Shown here piece by piece: positions 53,541 to 62,381 of a stretch of DNA of 64,000 nucleotides (the stretch's first letter is position 1; each line of letters opens with the position of its first letter). The DNA lies in contig NZ_QEQQ01000003.1 in NCBI RefSeq assembly GCF_003097235.1, forward strand, positions 186,001 through 250,000, in the 5' to 3' direction. Made by a program: the position numbers and the translations under genes. The notes beneath the pieces are model-generated. The model did not search any database and had not been told where the DNA came from. It saw only the letters and a list, made by a program, of their open reading frames with translations. The stretch is from Pseudomonas sp. CC120222-01a. Its GTDB lineage: Bacteria > Pseudomonadota > Gammaproteobacteria > Pseudomonadales > Pseudomonadaceae.

Positions 53541-55064
53541 ATGTCGTTTGCCGAAAAAATCATCATCGCCGATGCGCCCGTGCGCTGGCAGGACGTGGTG
53601 GCCGTTGCGCGGCACGGGGCAAAGCTCGAGCTGGCGCCATCGGCCTGGGCGCGGATCGACAACGCCCAGGCGATCGTCCAGCGCATCGTTGCCAGTGGCG
53701 AGCGCGCCTATGGCGTCAACACCGGGCTGGGCGCCTTGTGCAATGTCTCGCTGCAGGACGAACAACTCAGCCAGCTGTCGCGCAACACCTTGCTCAGCCA
53801 TGCCTGTGGCGTGGGCGCCGCGCTGTCGGATGAACAGACCCGGGCGATCATCTGCGCGGCGGTGATCAATTTCAGCCAGGGCCGGTCCGGCCTGCAGCGC
53901 AAGGTGGTCGAGGCGCTGCTGACATTGCTCAACCAGCACATCACGCCGCAAGTGCCGAAACAGGGGTCGGTGGGTTACCTGACCCACATGGCCCATATCA
54001 GCATCAGCTTGCTGGGGGTCGGCCAGGTCAGCTATCGGGGCCAGATCATGCCGGCGCAGCAAGCCTTGGACGAGGTTGGCCTGGCACCGGTCAAGCTGGG
54101 TGCCAAGGACGGCCTGTGCCTGGTCAACGGCACCCCGTGCATGACCGGCCTGAGCTGCCTGTCCCTGGACGACGCCACGCGCTTGAGCCAATGGGCGGAC
54201 GTGATCGGCGCCATGAGCTTCGAGGCCCTGCGTGGCCAGCTCGATGCCTTCGACCCGGAGATCATCGCGCTGAAACCGCACCCCGGCATGCAGCGTGTGG
54301 GCAGTAATTTGCGCCGCCTGCTCGACGGCAGCGAAGTCATTGCCAGCAGCCATGGCATTCGCACCCAGGACGCCTTGAGCATTCGCTCGATTCCGCAGGT
54401 GCATGGCGCCGCGCGTGATCAGCTTGCCCACGCGGCACGGCAGATCGAAACCGAGCTCAACTCCACGACCGACAACCCGATGTTGCTGGGTACGCCTGAG
54501 TCGTATCGAGTGGTTTCCCAGGCCAATCCCCACGGCCAGTCCGTGGCCATGGCGGCCGATTTGCTGGCCATCGCCGTGGCCGAGATCGGGGCGATTGCCG
54601 AGCGCCGCCTCGATCGCCTGATCAACCCGTTGGTCAGCGGCTTACCGGCGTTCCTGGTCAGCCAGCCGGGGGTGAACTCGGGGATGATGATCGTCCAGTA
54701 CGTGGCCGCTTCACTGTGTGCGGAAAACCGCCAGCTGGCGCAACCGGCCGTCATCGACAACTACGTCACCTCCGGGCTGCAGGAGGATCACTTGAGCATG
54801 GGTACCAATGCCGGGTTGAAGCTGCACCGCGCGCTGGAGAACTGTACGCAGATCCTCGCCATCGAATACCTGTTGGCGGCCCAGGCGTTCGAGTTCCTCA
54901 AGGAGCAGCGTTTTGGTGCAGGGACCGAGATTGCCTGGCGGTTGTTGCGTGAGCGGGTGCCGGCGTATGCCCAGGATCGGTGGCTGGCTCCGGATATTGT
55001 CAGTAGTGCTGCGATTTTGAAGGAGCCTGGGCTGTTGGGTGATGTGTTTCCCGGGTTGTTATGA
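53541..55064 (+). CDS. HAL/PAL-family homologue lacking the MIO-forming Ala-Ser-Gly
   Basis: The 507-residue protein is clearly of the aromatic amino acid lyase family: AYGVNTGLGAL with the catalytic Tyr57, NSTTDNPMLL and QEDHLSM are kept. Where active lyases have GSVGASGDLAPL, this one reads GSVGYLTHM (142-150), three residues shorter and without Ala-Ser-Gly, so the MIO cofactor cannot form in the known way. The Tyr of the HutH motif DPYSLR is Leu (DALSIR), and the Phe of GNFHAEP is Pro (ANPHGQS). The frame is clean and the gene is coupled to the transporter, so it is not a decaying copy. It may bind, isomerise or otherwise act on the imported amino acid. It is likely annotated as histidine ammonia-lyase elsewhere. 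Confidence 0.85.
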   Translation: MSFAEKIIIADAPVRWQDVVAVARHGAKLELAPSAWARIDNAQAIVQRIVASGERAYGVNTGLGALCNVSLQDEQLSQLSRNTLLSHACGVGAALSDEQTRAIICAAVINFSQGRSGLQRKVVEALLTLLNQHITPQVPKQGSVGYLTHMAHISISLLGVGQVSYRGQIMPAQQALDEVGLAPVKLGAKDGLCLVNGTPCMTGLSCLSLDDATRLSQWADVIGAMSFEALRGQLDAFDPEIIALKPHPGMQRVGSNLRRLLDGSEVIASSHGIRTQDALSIRSIPQVHGAARDQLAHAARQIETELNSTTDNPMLLGTPESYRVVSQANPHGQSVAMAADLLAIAVAEIGAIAERRLDRLINPLVSGLPAFLVSQPGVNSGMMIVQYVAASLCAENRQLAQPAVIDNYVTSGLQEDHLSMGTNAGLKLHRALENCTQILAIEYLLAAQAFEFLKEQRFGAGTEIAWRLLRERVPAYAQDRWLAPDIVSSAAILKEPGLLGDVFPGLL

Positions 55065-55077
55065 CATGACATCGTCT

Positions 55078-55127
55078 GCGCCTGTCAGATCGAGCGCCGC
55101 GCGGGCGGCGCTCGATCTCACAGGCGC
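55078..55127. terminator. Long composite hairpin after the lyase homologue
   Basis: GATCGAGCGCCGC (55088-55100) pairs perfectly with GCGGCGCTCGATC (55105-55117), enclosed by an outer stem GCGCCTGT/ACAGGCGC. There is no T run. It ends the hut-like operon or is a lone palindromic repeat. Confidence 0.65.
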
Positions 55128-55245
55128 TACAAACCTGTCGACATACGCCTTGTGCCATTGATAAAACCGATACCTTCCATGTCGCAAATATCAAATCCAT
55201 CAAAGAAAATGTGAGCCACAACGCAATCACATGATGGAATCTGCC

Positions 55246-55677
55246 ATGAAAAAAGTCTCTTTCACCGAACGCATGGTCCATGCCGTCGGCTATGAAATCT
55301 TTGCCGTGCTGCTGTGTGCACCCTTGCTCTCGTGGATCATGGGCAAGTCGCTGGCCACGGCCGGTACCCTGGCGGTCACCCTGTCGGTGATCGCGATGAT
55401 CTGGAACATGGCCTACAACGCGCTGGTCGACCGTTTCATTGCGACCCCGCGCATCCACTGGAAAGCGCTGACGCGCTTCGCTCATGGCCTGGGCTTCGAG
55501 GCGGGGTTGGTGGTCTGGTGCCTGCCGGTGGCGGCCTGGATGCTGGAGATCTCGCTGCTGCAGGCGTTCATGGTCGAGCTGGGCTTCTTCGTGATCATCC
55601 TGCCCTACACCGTGCTGTACAACTGGGCGTTCGACCGGGCCCGGCACTTCATCCAGCAGCGCCGGGCCGTGGCCTGA
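55246..55677 (+). CDS. PACE-family efflux protein
   Basis: The 143-residue protein has four helices in two BTP repeats (RMVHAVGYEIFAVLLCAPLL and RFAHGLGFEAGLVVWCLPVA). The conserved R-x-x-H-x-x-x-[FY]-E at the start of each repeat marks the proteobacterial antimicrobial compound efflux family (AceI type). The glutamate in the first helix is the proton-linked residue. ATG 55231 is a possible longer start. It converges with the TorF-like porin gene. Confidence 0.9.
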   Translation: MKKVSFTERMVHAVGYEIFAVLLCAPLLSWIMGKSLATAGTLAVTLSVIAMIWNMAYNALVDRFIATPRIHWKALTRFAHGLGFEAGLVVWCLPVAAWMLEISLLQAFMVELGFFVIILPYTVLYNWAFDRARHFIQQRRAVA

Positions 55678-55681
55678 GGCC

Positions 55682-56428
55682 TCAGAAGTGCTTGCTGACA
55701 GCGGCGACCACGGTGGCGCTGCAGACATCGTCGAAACCATAGTTGCTGGCGCATTCGGCCTGCGACAGGTTGGTATCCATATAGCTGAGGCGCCAGGTGA
55801 GGCCGAGGAAGTCGCGGGTGAACCTGGCTTCCCATTCACGGTAGGAATCGCGTGACTGGCCGCTCTGTGACCAGTAGCTCGGGTCCTTGAAGTCGGCGCG
55901 GCCATAGCGCAGTTCCAGGCCGATCTCCAGCGGCAGCACCGTGTGGTAGCCCACCCAGGTGTAGAGGCTGTCCTGATCCTTGCCGTACTGCGTCGTGGCA
56001 TCCGTGGAGTAGTAGGCCGCCAGCTTGAAGCCATGCACATCCAGGATGGCGTACAGCTCTGACTGGTTGTACCGGCTTTCCTTGGGGTAGGTGTACTTCA
56101 GGTAGCCCAGGTCCAGGTTGGCGTGCTCACTCATCTGCCAGGCCCAGCCACCGTAGTAGTCGACCTCCTGGCGGGTCTTGCTGTCGAAGCCGAAATCGAC
56201 GTTTGAGGTCCACGCGCCCAGGTACAGGCCACTGGCATGGCTGAGCATGACGTCGGCCTGTGCGGCCGGGTCGCCCTGGGTTTGCGAGATGCCGCGGCTG
56301 CGGTAGTCACTGACTGCGGCCAGGTCGATGTCGAGCGCGAAATCATCGTTGATCGGCAAGGCGATGGCGGCGGGGGCGAGCGCGGCGCAGCCGAGTGCGC
56401 ACACGGCTGCCAGGGTAGCGTGTTTCAT
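55682..56428 (-). CDS. TorF-family outer-membrane porin-like protein
   Basis: The 248-residue product has a signal peptide (cleaved near IALP). The barrel starts with DLAAVSDYRSRGISQTQGDP, the signature of the TIGR02001/TorF group. Alternating strands and a terminal aromatic (KHF) follow. Two cysteines near the end (ECASN, DVCSA) are spaced as in the family member at 8738-9457. It lies 81 bases after the amidohydrolase gene on the same strand. The start is at 56428 with AGGGA upstream. Confidence 0.85.
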   Translation of the reverse strand: MKHATLAAVCALGCAALAPAAIALPINDDFALDIDLAAVSDYRSRGISQTQGDPAAQADVMLSHASGLYLGAWTSNVDFGFDSKTRQEVDYYGGWAWQMSEHANLDLGYLKYTYPKESRYNQSELYAILDVHGFKLAAYYSTDATTQYGKDQDSLYTWVGYHTVLPLEIGLELRYGRADFKDPSYWSQSGQSRDSYREWEARFTRDFLGLTWRLSYMDTNLSQAECASNYGFDDVCSATVVAAVSKHF

Positions 56429-56509
56429 GGTCATCCCTATCTTGTGTTGTGGTTGTTGTGGCAGATAGAAAAGGCGGCATGCCGTGCAGGCATGCCGAGG
56501 TGCGAGGGC

Positions 56510-58249
56510 TTATTTGGGGGCGTAGACCTGTTGGCCGCCGAAGTAGGTGGCCAGCACCTGGGTCTCGCCCAGTTGCCGGTCGTTCACCGCGAGCACGTCA
56601 CGGTCGAGGATGACGAAGTCGGCCTGCTTGCCCGGGGCCAGCGAGCCGATCTGCTGCTCCAGGCCCAGGGCCTTGGCGGCGTTGGCTGTGTAGGCATAGA
56701 GCATGGTCTGGCGGTCGAGGCGCTCATCGGCATTGAGCACGCCTTGCGCGCCTTTGCGCGTTGACGCCTGGGCGATGGCCAGCCAGGGGCTGGGTGACGA
56801 CACCGGCCAGTCGCTGGCGCCGGCGATGGTCGCGCCATTTTTCTGCAGCGAATGGGCCGGGTACTGGTAACGGAACGCGGCGGCATCGACGTAGGGTTTG
56901 ACCATGTCGACGGTGTAGTCGTCGCCGGCGGCCCACAGCAGCTGCATCGAGGCAATCACGTCGAGGGGCTTGAAGCGGGCGAAGTCCTGGGGGTTGACCA
57001 GCTGCAAGTGGGTGATCGAGTGATGGATACCGCTGTTGCCGGCCTTGCGCGCCTGTTCGATGCCGTTGAGTGATTCACGTACTGCACGGTCGCCGATGGC
57101 GTGGATGTGCACCAGCCAGCCACGCCGGTCGGCGGCGCTGACCAGTTCACCAAAATGTTTCGGGTCGATCAGCAATTCACCAGGTTTGTGTGTGTTGTGG
57201 TACGGCTTGAGCAGGGCGGCCGATTGCGCGGGGTACTCCAGCACGCCGTCGGCGAACACCTTGATGCCGGGCAGGGTCAGGTTCGGCACGCCAGCAAACT
57301 GCTTGCGCACATTGTCGATGGTCTGCAGGTCGGCGGGGGTGCTTTTCGGGTTGACCACCAGCAGCGCGGCGACATGCGCATTCAGTCCGCCCTGCTCGGC
57401 GAGGGCCTTGTAGGCGGGCAGCACGCCGACTGTCTGGTCGGTAGGTTTGATATCGAACAGCGCCTCGCCGGGCATGCTGTTGGCGGCCGGGTCCATCCAG
57501 GCGGTGATGCCCAGGCTGTTGTTGAACTGCACGGCGGCCTGTGCCCCCTTGAGCAGGGTGGCGGCATCGGCCTTGGGCAGCACGCTGGCGACCCGGTCCC
57601 AGCCAGCATCGACCAGGAAGCCGCTGGGCTGGCCGTCTTCGAAGGTGCCGATGGTGTCTTTGTCCTGCTTGCTCAGGGTGGCCAGCAATGCCTTGTCGAT
57701 ACCGGCGCGCTTGAGCATGGCCGGGTTGGCCCAGGCGGTGTGGTAGTCCTCGCCGATGAACACGATGGGCGTCGTGGCCCACTCGTCTTGGCCGAAGCGC
57801 TCGTTCAGCGCCTTGGCCTGGGCCCAGTAGGCCGAGCTGACCCCCAGCACCTGCAGCACATCGCCATTGCGGGCACGCCCGTCATCCCGCCATGCGCGCA
57901 GGCGGGTTTCGAACTCATCCAGTGGCACCGCCTCGCCGCCCATATCGGCGCCACTCAGTTGCATGCCGCCGAAGATGGCGTGGGAGTGGGTGTCGATCAG
58001 GCCCGGGGTGACGCGCTTGCCTTGCAGGTCGATGACCTGGGTCTGTGGGTCCGCGAGTGCCCGCGCCTGGGCGTCGCTGCCCACGGCGACAATCTTGCCG
58101 CCTTCGACGGCGATGGCCTGCGCCTGCGGGTTGTTGCGGTCGGCGGTGAAGATCTTGCCATTGACCAGCACCAGGTCGGCAGCGGCCAATACGTGCCCCG
58201 AGGCAAAAGCCACGGCCAGCGCCAGCAAACCAGGTAGACATCTCGACAT
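56510..58249 (-). CDS. YtcJ-like secreted amidohydrolase
   Basis: The 579-residue protein has a signal peptide (LLALAVAFASGHVLA) and an amidohydrolase-3 domain with the metal motif DTHSH (~89-93), HIHAIGD, HSITHLQ and GASDWPVS, as in YtcJ-type enzymes. With a signal peptide it works in the periplasm, cleaving an amide, imide or similar bond; substrate unknown. It starts at 58249 and is divergent from a LysR gene 105 bases away that probably controls it. Confidence 0.87.
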   Translation of the reverse strand: MSRCLPGLLALAVAFASGHVLAAADLVLVNGKIFTADRNNPQAQAIAVEGGKIVAVGSDAQARALADPQTQVIDLQGKRVTPGLIDTHSHAIFGGMQLSGADMGGEAVPLDEFETRLRAWRDDGRARNGDVLQVLGVSSAYWAQAKALNERFGQDEWATTPIVFIGEDYHTAWANPAMLKRAGIDKALLATLSKQDKDTIGTFEDGQPSGFLVDAGWDRVASVLPKADAATLLKGAQAAVQFNNSLGITAWMDPAANSMPGEALFDIKPTDQTVGVLPAYKALAEQGGLNAHVAALLVVNPKSTPADLQTIDNVRKQFAGVPNLTLPGIKVFADGVLEYPAQSAALLKPYHNTHKPGELLIDPKHFGELVSAADRRGWLVHIHAIGDRAVRESLNGIEQARKAGNSGIHHSITHLQLVNPQDFARFKPLDVIASMQLLWAAGDDYTVDMVKPYVDAAAFRYQYPAHSLQKNGATIAGASDWPVSSPSPWLAIAQASTRKGAQGVLNADERLDRQTMLYAYTANAAKALGLEQQIGSLAPGKQADFVILDRDVLAVNDRQLGETQVLATYFGGQQVYAPK

Positions 58250-58354
58250 GTGCAGCCTCTTGTATTTATTGGTGTGCGTCGAGCCTACCCAGCCCGGGCT
58301 TGGCATAGAATCGCCAGAACGCTAAAAAGCCTTTTGCCATTCAGGAAAAACCGC

Positions 58355-59260
58355 ATGGACACCTTGGGTGCGATTTCGATGTTCGTCGCCACGGCCGAGC
58401 ACGGCAGCTTCAGCCGCGCGGCCGAAGCGTTGGGCAAGACGCCTTCGGCCCTGACCAAGGCGGTCACGCACCTGGAGCGTGAGCTGGGCAGCCAGCTGTT
58501 CGAGCGCAGTACCCGGCGCATCGTGCTCACCGAAGCCGGCCGGCTTTACCTGGAAACCGCCCGGCAAGTGTTGAAGAGCCTGCACGAGGCCGGTGAAGAG
58601 ATCAGCCAGCTGCAAGGGGTGTCCGGCTCCTTGCGCCTGACCGCGCCGCTGGCATTTGGCCGGGCGTTCCTGGCCGACGCCTGTGCCGGCTTCATGCGCG
58701 ACTACCCGCAGATCCAGCTGCGGGTGGAGTTGTCCGACGCCTTCGTCGACCTGATCGAAGCCGATTATGACCTGGCGCTGCGCGAAGGGCACAGCGACCT
58801 GCCGGGCCTGATAGCCCGGGTCATCGGCAACAACCGCATCTTTCTCTGCGCCAGCCCCGACTACCTCGAACGCAACCCGCTGCCGGTGACGGCGCACAGC
58901 ATCGGCCAGCACCAGTGGCTCAAGTACATTCACCCGGCGCTGGATGCCAAGTTCTGGTGGATGCAGTGCGACGGCGTGCGCATGCGCCTGCCGTATCCGC
59001 AGAAGGCGCGGCTGGAAAGCGACAACTACGACTTGCTGCTGCGCAACGCGCTGGCCGGCCACGGCATCCTGCACACCCCGGCGTGGAGCGTGCGCCGCTA
59101 CCTGCAGGAGGGGCGGCTGGTGCGGGTGATGGAGCACTGCGTGATCGAGCCGGATGCATTCGGTGAAGACATCCTCGCGGTCTACCCCAGCCACCGCCGC
59201 GCCAGTGGCAAGGTGCTGGCGTTCATCGATTACCTGCAGGGTTACTTGCAGCGGCTGTGA
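58355..59260 (+). CDS. LysR-family regulator, divergent from the amidohydrolase
   Basis: The 301-residue protein belongs to the CrgA/AaeR group: an N-terminal helix-turn-helix (DTLGAISMFVATAEHGSFSR, then KTPSALTKAVTHLERELG) and an effector domain ending in YPSHRRASGKVLAFIDYLQ. The start at 58355 follows a weak CAGGAAAA site. It likely regulates the divergent amidohydrolase and TorF-like genes. Confidence 0.9.
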   Translation: MDTLGAISMFVATAEHGSFSRAAEALGKTPSALTKAVTHLERELGSQLFERSTRRIVLTEAGRLYLETARQVLKSLHEAGEEISQLQGVSGSLRLTAPLAFGRAFLADACAGFMRDYPQIQLRVELSDAFVDLIEADYDLALREGHSDLPGLIARVIGNNRIFLCASPDYLERNPLPVTAHSIGQHQWLKYIHPALDAKFWWMQCDGVRMRLPYPQKARLESDNYDLLLRNALAGHGILHTPAWSVRRYLQEGRLVRVMEHCVIEPDAFGEDILAVYPSHRRASGKVLAFIDYLQGYLQRL

Positions 59261-59369
59261 GGTTTGCGCCGAGGCTATCGGCGATCGGCGCTTGCAGACA
59301 AACGAGCAAGTCGCCGCTGCCTGTGAGAGGATGTCCACCACCCCAGCCAGGACCCCCGAACGCAGCCTG

Positions 59370-60263
59370 ATGAAGACACCAAAACGAATCGAACCACTGA
59401 TCGAAGACGGCCTGATCGACGAAGTACTAAGGCCCCTGATGAGCGGCAAGGAAGCGGCCGTCTACGTGGTGCGCTGCGGTGCCCAGGTACGCTGCGCCAA
59501 GGTCTACAAGGAGGCCAACAAGCGCAGCTTCCGCCAGGCCGCCGAATACCAGGAGGGCCGCAAGGTCCGCAACAGCCGCCAGGCTCGGGCCATGGCCAAA
59601 GGCAGCAAGTACGGCCGCAAAGAAGCCGAAGACGCCTGGCAAAACGCCGAAGTGGCGGCGCTGTTCCGCCTGGCCAGTGCCGGCGTGCGGGTGCCCAAGC
59701 CGTACGACTTCCAGGACGGCGTGCTGCTGATGGAACTGGTGACCGACGGCGACGGCGATGCCGCCCCGCGCCTGAACGACGTGCACCTCGAGGCCGAAGA
59801 AGCCCGCGAATACCATGCCTTCGTCATCCGCCAGATCGTGCTGATGCTCTGCGCCGGCCTGGTGCATGGCGACCTGTCCGAATTCAACGTGCTGCTGGGT
59901 CCGGACGGCCCGGTGATCATCGACCTGCCGCAGGCGGTGGATGCGGCGGGTAACAACCACGCCTTCAGCATGCTGCACCGTGACGTGGCGAACATGGCGC
60001 ATTACTTCGGGCGCTTTGCCCCGGAGCTCAAGGCCACCCGCTACGCCGACGAAATGTGGGCGTTGTACGAAGCCGGCGAGCTGCGCCCGGACAGCCCGTT
60101 GAGCGGGCAGTTCGAGGAAGACGACCATGCCGCCGACGTGGCTGGGGTGATGCGCGAGATCGATGCCACCCTGCGCGACGAAGCCCGCCGCCGTGCGGCG
60201 CGGGAAGAGGCCGAGCATGGGCCGGCCAAGGCTGAAGAGCCGACTCCGCCGTGGATGCAATAA
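59370..60263 (+). CDS. RIO1-family atypical serine kinase
   Basis: The 297-residue protein is a RIO kinase: SGKEAAVYVVRCG with the ATP-loop, Lys in RCAKVYKE, the flexible block EYQEGRKVRNSRQARAMAKG, catalytic LVHGDLSEFNVLL and metal-binding IIDLPQAV. Bacterial members are conserved in Pseudomonas, but their role, perhaps in ribosome or stress control, is not settled. The start MKTPKRI at 59370 fits the family; an ATG at 59331 is possible. It ends in a Pro/Trp tail (PTPPWMQ). Confidence 0.9.
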   Translation: MKTPKRIEPLIEDGLIDEVLRPLMSGKEAAVYVVRCGAQVRCAKVYKEANKRSFRQAAEYQEGRKVRNSRQARAMAKGSKYGRKEAEDAWQNAEVAALFRLASAGVRVPKPYDFQDGVLLMELVTDGDGDAAPRLNDVHLEAEEAREYHAFVIRQIVLMLCAGLVHGDLSEFNVLLGPDGPVIIDLPQAVDAAGNNHAFSMLHRDVANMAHYFGRFAPELKATRYADEMWALYEAGELRPDSPLSGQFEEDDHAADVAGVMREIDATLRDEARRRAAREEAEHGPAKAEEPTPPWMQ

Positions 60264-60742
60264 CGGTCTGAGCGCACTTGCTCTGCCGAGCATTTCGCTC
60301 TTCGGGGCTCCACCATTATCTGGGTAGGGTGGGGCTCTGAAGGAACTGGCATGTAAATAAAGTAAGCGCCTGTAATACAGGCTTCAAATCTAATGCTTCT
60401 GCATGTATTCCCACCTTGTAGGTAATAAATTCCTACGCATTAATTTGACTTTCTCGGAATACTCCTACAGTAGTGATTGTTGCTCGGGGTATTCCTACAG
60501 GATAAGTCTGGCTCGTGTAGGGCTGTTATCCTACTCTTAGGCGTTAGTATCTACCCTTGTTCAAGTCGCTCATGGGGTGGGCTGGTGTCCGATCTATCTG
60601 AAGTTGTTGACCATCACGCAAGTGACAGCGGCCTGGCCTGCCTGGTCATGCGGAGCTTTAATGGCTATGTGCCTCTGGATGTCAGTTGGCTTGGCTAAAC
60701 CAGGTTGTGTGCCATTAAGTGCTGTTTTCTTGAGGTTCACGA
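60264..60742. other. AT-rich gap of 479 bp with CCTACAG repeats
   Basis: No gene is convincing here. Several TGTAGG/CCTACA motifs occur between 60411 and 60540. Two direct repeats 30 bp apart, CTCGGAATACTCCTACAG (60453) and CTCGGGGTATTCCTACAG (60483), agree at 15 of 18 positions, and TGTAGG (60418) faces CCTACG (60431). It could be a regulatory region or the trace of a mobile element. Base composition changes abruptly after 60340. Confidence 0.45.
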
Positions 60743-61501
60743 ATGCTGAAGATTCATGCGAGTCGATTGTATGTTATTACCTGGCAAACGCTGAGGGTCT
60801 GTGCTGGTTTGTTATTGGCGATGCGGGCCGTTCTATATGCTGGGTTGATCTGTTATGAGTATACAAAACCAGCGAAACTTTATGAGCCTCCTCCAGTTGT
60901 CTGCGGAAAAATGGCGGGCGAGGTGTATGAGTTTTCCCGGCTTTATTTCCCTTTTTGGCCGGAGTACGAGGAAAGATCTTCAAAGCGTTCATATTATGTA
61001 AGGGAAAATGACTGCGATATTAATATTGCGTCAATTTTCATTGCGATGAGTTGGCCAGGGCTGGAGCCGGCAGAGAATCATCGGATTCATGAGCGGCTTT
61101 TGGATAGGGGAGGTTTGTTGGTTGCAGTTACTCCGATTGTGACCAGTGGAAATGACCTGCGGCAGTGGCGAGACCAATTGCTGGAGATGCGCTCATTTGG
61201 GGAGGCACCGATTGTTGTATATGACAGTCAGCTAGGTCTCTATCGTGATGTGGGAAACGATTATTCTTGGGGGAGGCGAAACAGAAGAATCTTCTGGAAG
61301 GAAGAGCGAGGGGTGGTTACCTCTGTCACTATTTGCAATTGGCAGGCGCGGGAGCCCGATTTTTATGCTTGTGAAATGATGTTTCTAATGAACGGAATTT
61401 TGAAGGTGCAAGTTACGATGTCGCCGGAAAAATTTGAGCAATGGCACGAGGTTAGGCGTGCGATCGAAGCCTTTCTTGTCAGTAGCAAGAAAGCTGGGTG
61501 A
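60743..61501 (+). CDS. Orphan AT-rich gene, membrane-anchored protein of unknown function
   Basis: The 252-residue product has an N-terminal membrane helix (about 14-38: LRVCAGLLLAMRAVLYAGLI) and a soluble domain rich in aromatic and charged residues (EVYEFSRLYFPFWPEYEERS, RRNRRIFWKEERGVV). GAGG lies seven bases before the start. Codon use is unlike the neighbours, with many A/T-ending codons. The make-up resembles immunity proteins of interbacterial toxins, but no family was recognised and no toxin is next to it. A short frame after its stop (61503-61607) encodes LIKEADAPEATSTKLLAEVP and stops, perhaps another gene end. Confidence 0.6.
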   Translation: MLKIHASRLYVITWQTLRVCAGLLLAMRAVLYAGLICYEYTKPAKLYEPPPVVCGKMAGEVYEFSRLYFPFWPEYEERSSKRSYYVRENDCDINIASIFIAMSWPGLEPAENHRIHERLLDRGGLLVAVTPIVTSGNDLRQWRDQLLEMRSFGEAPIVVYDSQLGLYRDVGNDYSWGRRNRRIFWKEERGVVTSVTICNWQAREPDFYACEMMFLMNGILKVQVTMSPEKFEQWHEVRRAIEAFLVSSKKAG

Positions 61502-61613
61502 TGTGTGGTTGATCAAGGAGGCTGACGCCCCGGAAGCAACCAGTACAAAGCTGCTTGCCGAGGTGCCCACGCAGCGCTGGGAATCGACCATTGCCGTCGC
61601 AGCATGATGCAGC

Positions 61614-62255
61614 TCACGCGCCGGGCGGCACAAAGTCATTGCGCTGGTAGAACCGCTCCAGCTCATGTGCCGCCGGCTCCTCACCGGTAAAGATGCGCAG
61701 GTACTCCGGTATGAAGCGCATGCGGTATTCCAGCGGCTCGACGGTCTTCATGCTGATGTAGCCGATCTGCGCCAGGTAGATCGAGCGGGCGCGGGTGGCG
61801 GCGGCGTCTTCGCTGAAGCCGAAGCGGTCGAACATCTCCTTGAGCGCCGCCATGCGCAGGTTGTCGGCCTGCTTGATTTCCTCGGCTACCTGCTCCGACT
61901 GCAGCGCCCAGCTGCGCATGGCGAATTCGCACTGCGAGTCGAACAGCTCGCTGTTCAGCCAGCAGTCGAACACGTTGAGGATCGCTTCGGTGATCGACGC
62001 CGCGTAGGCCTGGGCCTGGCTCACCAGGTTGCGGGTGTTCTTGTTCTTCCACTGCTCGATCAGCGCCGCGAGCAAGGCTTCGCGGTCTTCAAAGTACCAG
62101 TAGAAGCTGGTGCGGGCGAGGTTGAGCTTCTTGGCCAGCGGCAGCACGCGCACGGCATCCACCCCCGACTCCTTGAGGGTTTCGAAGGCCGCATTGAGCC
62201 AGCTCTCGATCGAGCCGCGGGTGGCGATTTCCGGGTGGTTCGAGGTCATGTTCAT
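61614..62255 (-). CDS. TetR-family regulator of the flavin oxidoreductase
   Basis: The 213-residue protein has a TetR helix-turn-helix (residues ~14-62: SWLNAAFETLKESGVDAVRV, then LNLARTSFYWYFEDREAL) and a ligand-binding domain. It is divergent from the DgcA-like gene with a long dyad between them, so it likely represses both. The start is 62255 or 62249. Confidence 0.9.
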   Translation of the reverse strand: MNMTSNHPEIATRGSIESWLNAAFETLKESGVDAVRVLPLAKKLNLARTSFYWYFEDREALLAALIEQWKNKNTRNLVSQAQAYAASITEAILNVFDCWLNSELFDSQCEFAMRSWALQSEQVAEEIKQADNLRMAALKEMFDRFGFSEDAAATRARSIYLAQIGYISMKTVEPLEYRMRFIPEYLRIFTGEEPAAHELERFYQRNDFVPPGA

Positions 62256-62296
62256 AGGCGCATTGTTCCGTATCCATGGGGGCCTGACAAGCTCAA

Positions 62297-62333
62297 TGTA
62301 CACCACTGTCTAATTTATTGACACTGGTGTACA
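62297..62333. promoter_or_regulatory. 37-bp dyad, probable TetR operator overlapping the promoter
   Basis: TGTACACCACTGTC (62297-62310) and GACACTGGTGTACA (62320-62333) form an inverted repeat with one mismatch around TAATTTATT. The -35 hexamer TTGACA at 62318-62323 is inside the right arm, and TAATGT at 62341-62346, 17 bases on, can serve as -10. Binding would block RNA polymerase. Confidence 0.8.
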
Positions 62334-62381
62334 TGGGGTCTAATGTCGATTTTGCCTGATGACCTGAACGCGAGAACGACC

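Noticed and set aside
52665..54533. 622-codon open frame on the minus strand opposite hutV and the lyase homologue
   Set aside because: Antisense shadow without recognisable motifs; the plus-strand genes are certain.
60453..60502. Repeats near 60450 as a CRISPR array
   Set aside because: Only two imperfect copies with a 12-bp spacer and no cas gene; not a CRISPR.
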